NCBI GenBank assembly: GCA_021793055.1
Contig: JAJYTL010000254.1
Span: 1-5,157, forward strand
Length of the DNA: 5,157 nucleotides
DNA from: Pseudomonadota bacterium
GTDB lineage: Bacteria > Pseudomonadota > Alphaproteobacteria > Ferrovibrionales > Ferrovibrionaceae
Direction of reading: 5' to 3'
Positions 4,584 to 5,157 of the stretch are shown piece by piece. Both the position numbers and the translations under genes were made by a program. The notes beneath the pieces were generated by a model. It ran no database searches. It saw only the letters and a list, made by a program, of their open reading frames with translations, and was not told where the DNA came from. Positions within the stretch are counted from its first letter, which is position 1. Every line of letters starts with the position of its first letter.

Positions 4584-5157
4584 CTTCTCTCCTTGCCCGC
4601 TGAAGCGACCCCAATGTCGAAGAACGGGTCGCCCAAGTCAGCTGAGGAATAGTGGCTGCATGGTCCCTTGATCGAATAATCCGGCTGACGACTCCGCGAA
4701 ACAAGTTGATTGTCGCCGTCCAGTTCCAGCCATTCAAAATCCCGCGCGACCTCGAACCAAGGCGTGAGCAGGCGCACGAAGGCCCCAACGGCGAGAGACG
4801 CAAGCGTTCCATTGGTCCATATGACCTGCGGGTTCGCCCCCGCGTGGCCATACGCGTCCTCCTCCCTGTTCAGGCGCTCCTGCGTCAGAAAGCCCAAGCA
4901 CCTCATGCACGGGCCGCCCGGGATCGTCATTATCATTTGCCCGGCAATCGCGTATTGGTTCTGCGCGAGCTGAGTGACGTCCATGCCGATGTCGAAATAC
5001 GGCAAGCAGAAGCGGCGTGCGGCAGCCTCGAGGTACATGCGCTGCAGGTACCCATCGACACATCCGAAGAGAACATGGGCGTCCTTAAGCAGATGGTCGG
5101 CGAGCTGCCATTCCACCTGCGCGACTTCGACGAGTGCTCGTGGCCGGATGCCACGGA
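4580..5157 (-). CDS. ThiF/HesA/MoeB (E1-like) adenylyltransferase, N-terminus outside window
   Basis: E1-like enzymes adenylate the C-terminus of a ubiquitin-like or sulfur-carrier protein using ATP. The 192 visible codons are the C-terminal part; the frame is open to the right edge, and the GTG at 5116 is internal rather than a start. Counting from that GTG: LLKDAHVLFGCVDGYLQR (9-26) carries the conserved Asp21 and Arg26 of the nucleotide site; ARRFCLPYFDIGMDVT (33-48) is the next core strand; IPGGPCMRCLGFLT (65-78) holds the zinc-type CxxC pair (Cys70, Cys73), with a possible partner in GPCSHY (151-156); WTNGTLASLAVGAFVRLLTPW (100-120) matches the helix after the crossover loop. The nucleotide-binding glycine loop must lie beyond the edge. 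It overlaps the next gene by ATGA, so both are probably co-translated. The family is clear; the modified partner, and whether it serves defence or biosynthesis, is not. Confidence 0.85.
   Translation of the reverse strand, partial: RGIRPRALVEVAQVEWQLADHLLKDAHVLFGCVDGYLQRMYLEAAARRFCLPYFDIGMDVTQLAQNQYAIAGQMIMTIPGGPCMRCLGFLTQERLNREEDAYGHAGANPQVIWTNGTLASLAVGAFVRLLTPWFEVARDFEWLELDGDNQLVSRSRQPDYSIKGPCSHYSSADLGDPFFDIGVASAGKERR

Larger units (their letters stand above)
2681..5157. mobile_element. Probable Tn7-like element with minus-strand cargo, right part outside window
   Basis: The left-type end at 2681-2809 is followed by DNA of lower GC content than the flanking chromosome, carrying small cargo genes with no housekeeping gene among them. 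In Tn7 the transposition genes lie at the right end, so their absence here is what one expects near a left end. Neither the right end nor a transposase is seen, so the element's extent and class are inferred. Confidence 0.45.

Noticed and set aside
4367..4652. Plus-strand short frames across the E1/small-gene junction
   Set aside because: They are antisense to a tightly overlapped minus-strand gene series and have no ribosome site or recognisable product.
4734..5063. 109-codon minus-strand frame overlapping the E1-like gene
   Set aside because: Shadow frame; the other frame has clear ThiF-family motifs.

Overview
The window joins two very different pieces of DNA. Positions 1 to about 2153 are strongly GC-rich (one line I counted by hand inside the transporter gene is 43 of 60 G+C). 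Codon third positions are mostly G or C, as in a high-GC proteobacterium; an alphaproteobacterium is my best guess, but no marker gene confirms it. From about 2154 to the right edge the composition is mixed and often AT-rich (19 of 60 in the line starting at 2821). That part reads as acquired DNA.

Chromosomal side: the 3'-truncated end of a crotonase-family enoyl-CoA hydratase gene (minus strand, 1-318) is divergent from a complete 475-residue MFS transporter gene (plus strand, 668-2095). The region between them carries three copies of a TGAAT-N4-ATTCA inverted repeat. Two of them sit at exactly the same distance downstream of a TTGAC(A/T) -35 box, one box per direction. A TetR-type repressor sensing an acyl-CoA or the transported acid would fit such a layout. 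A strong hairpin follows the transporter gene.

Junction: two 129-bp sequences, about 90% identical and ungapped (2154-2282 and 2681-2809), and an array of three 21-22 bp-spaced sites in the opposite orientation (2612-2678) together look like the ends of a Tn7-like transposon. All share the tip TGTGGG (one copy CGTGGG), and the first YATAA..TGCRA site starts at tip position 13. I read this as an old 525-bp remnant with left and right ends (2154-2678), directly followed by the left end of a second, larger element (2681 onward) whose other end and transposition genes lie outside the window.

Cargo side: all recognisable genes are on the minus strand, read from the right edge leftward. They are the C-terminal part of a ThiF/E1-like adenylyltransferase (partial), a short unknown gene with a possible frameshift, and a 142-residue protein made of two copies of a Trp/Tyr-rich repeat. 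These three are linked by ATGA stop/start overlaps. After a 207-bp gap comes a YdjM/DUF457-type membrane metal-dependent hydrolase. An E1-like protein next to small unknown genes inside a mobile element suggests a ubiquitin-like modification or defence module, but no ubiquitin-like protein, E2 or JAB protease can be identified in the visible part. The stretches 2283-2610 and 2815-3141 hold no intact gene, only possible decayed reading frames.
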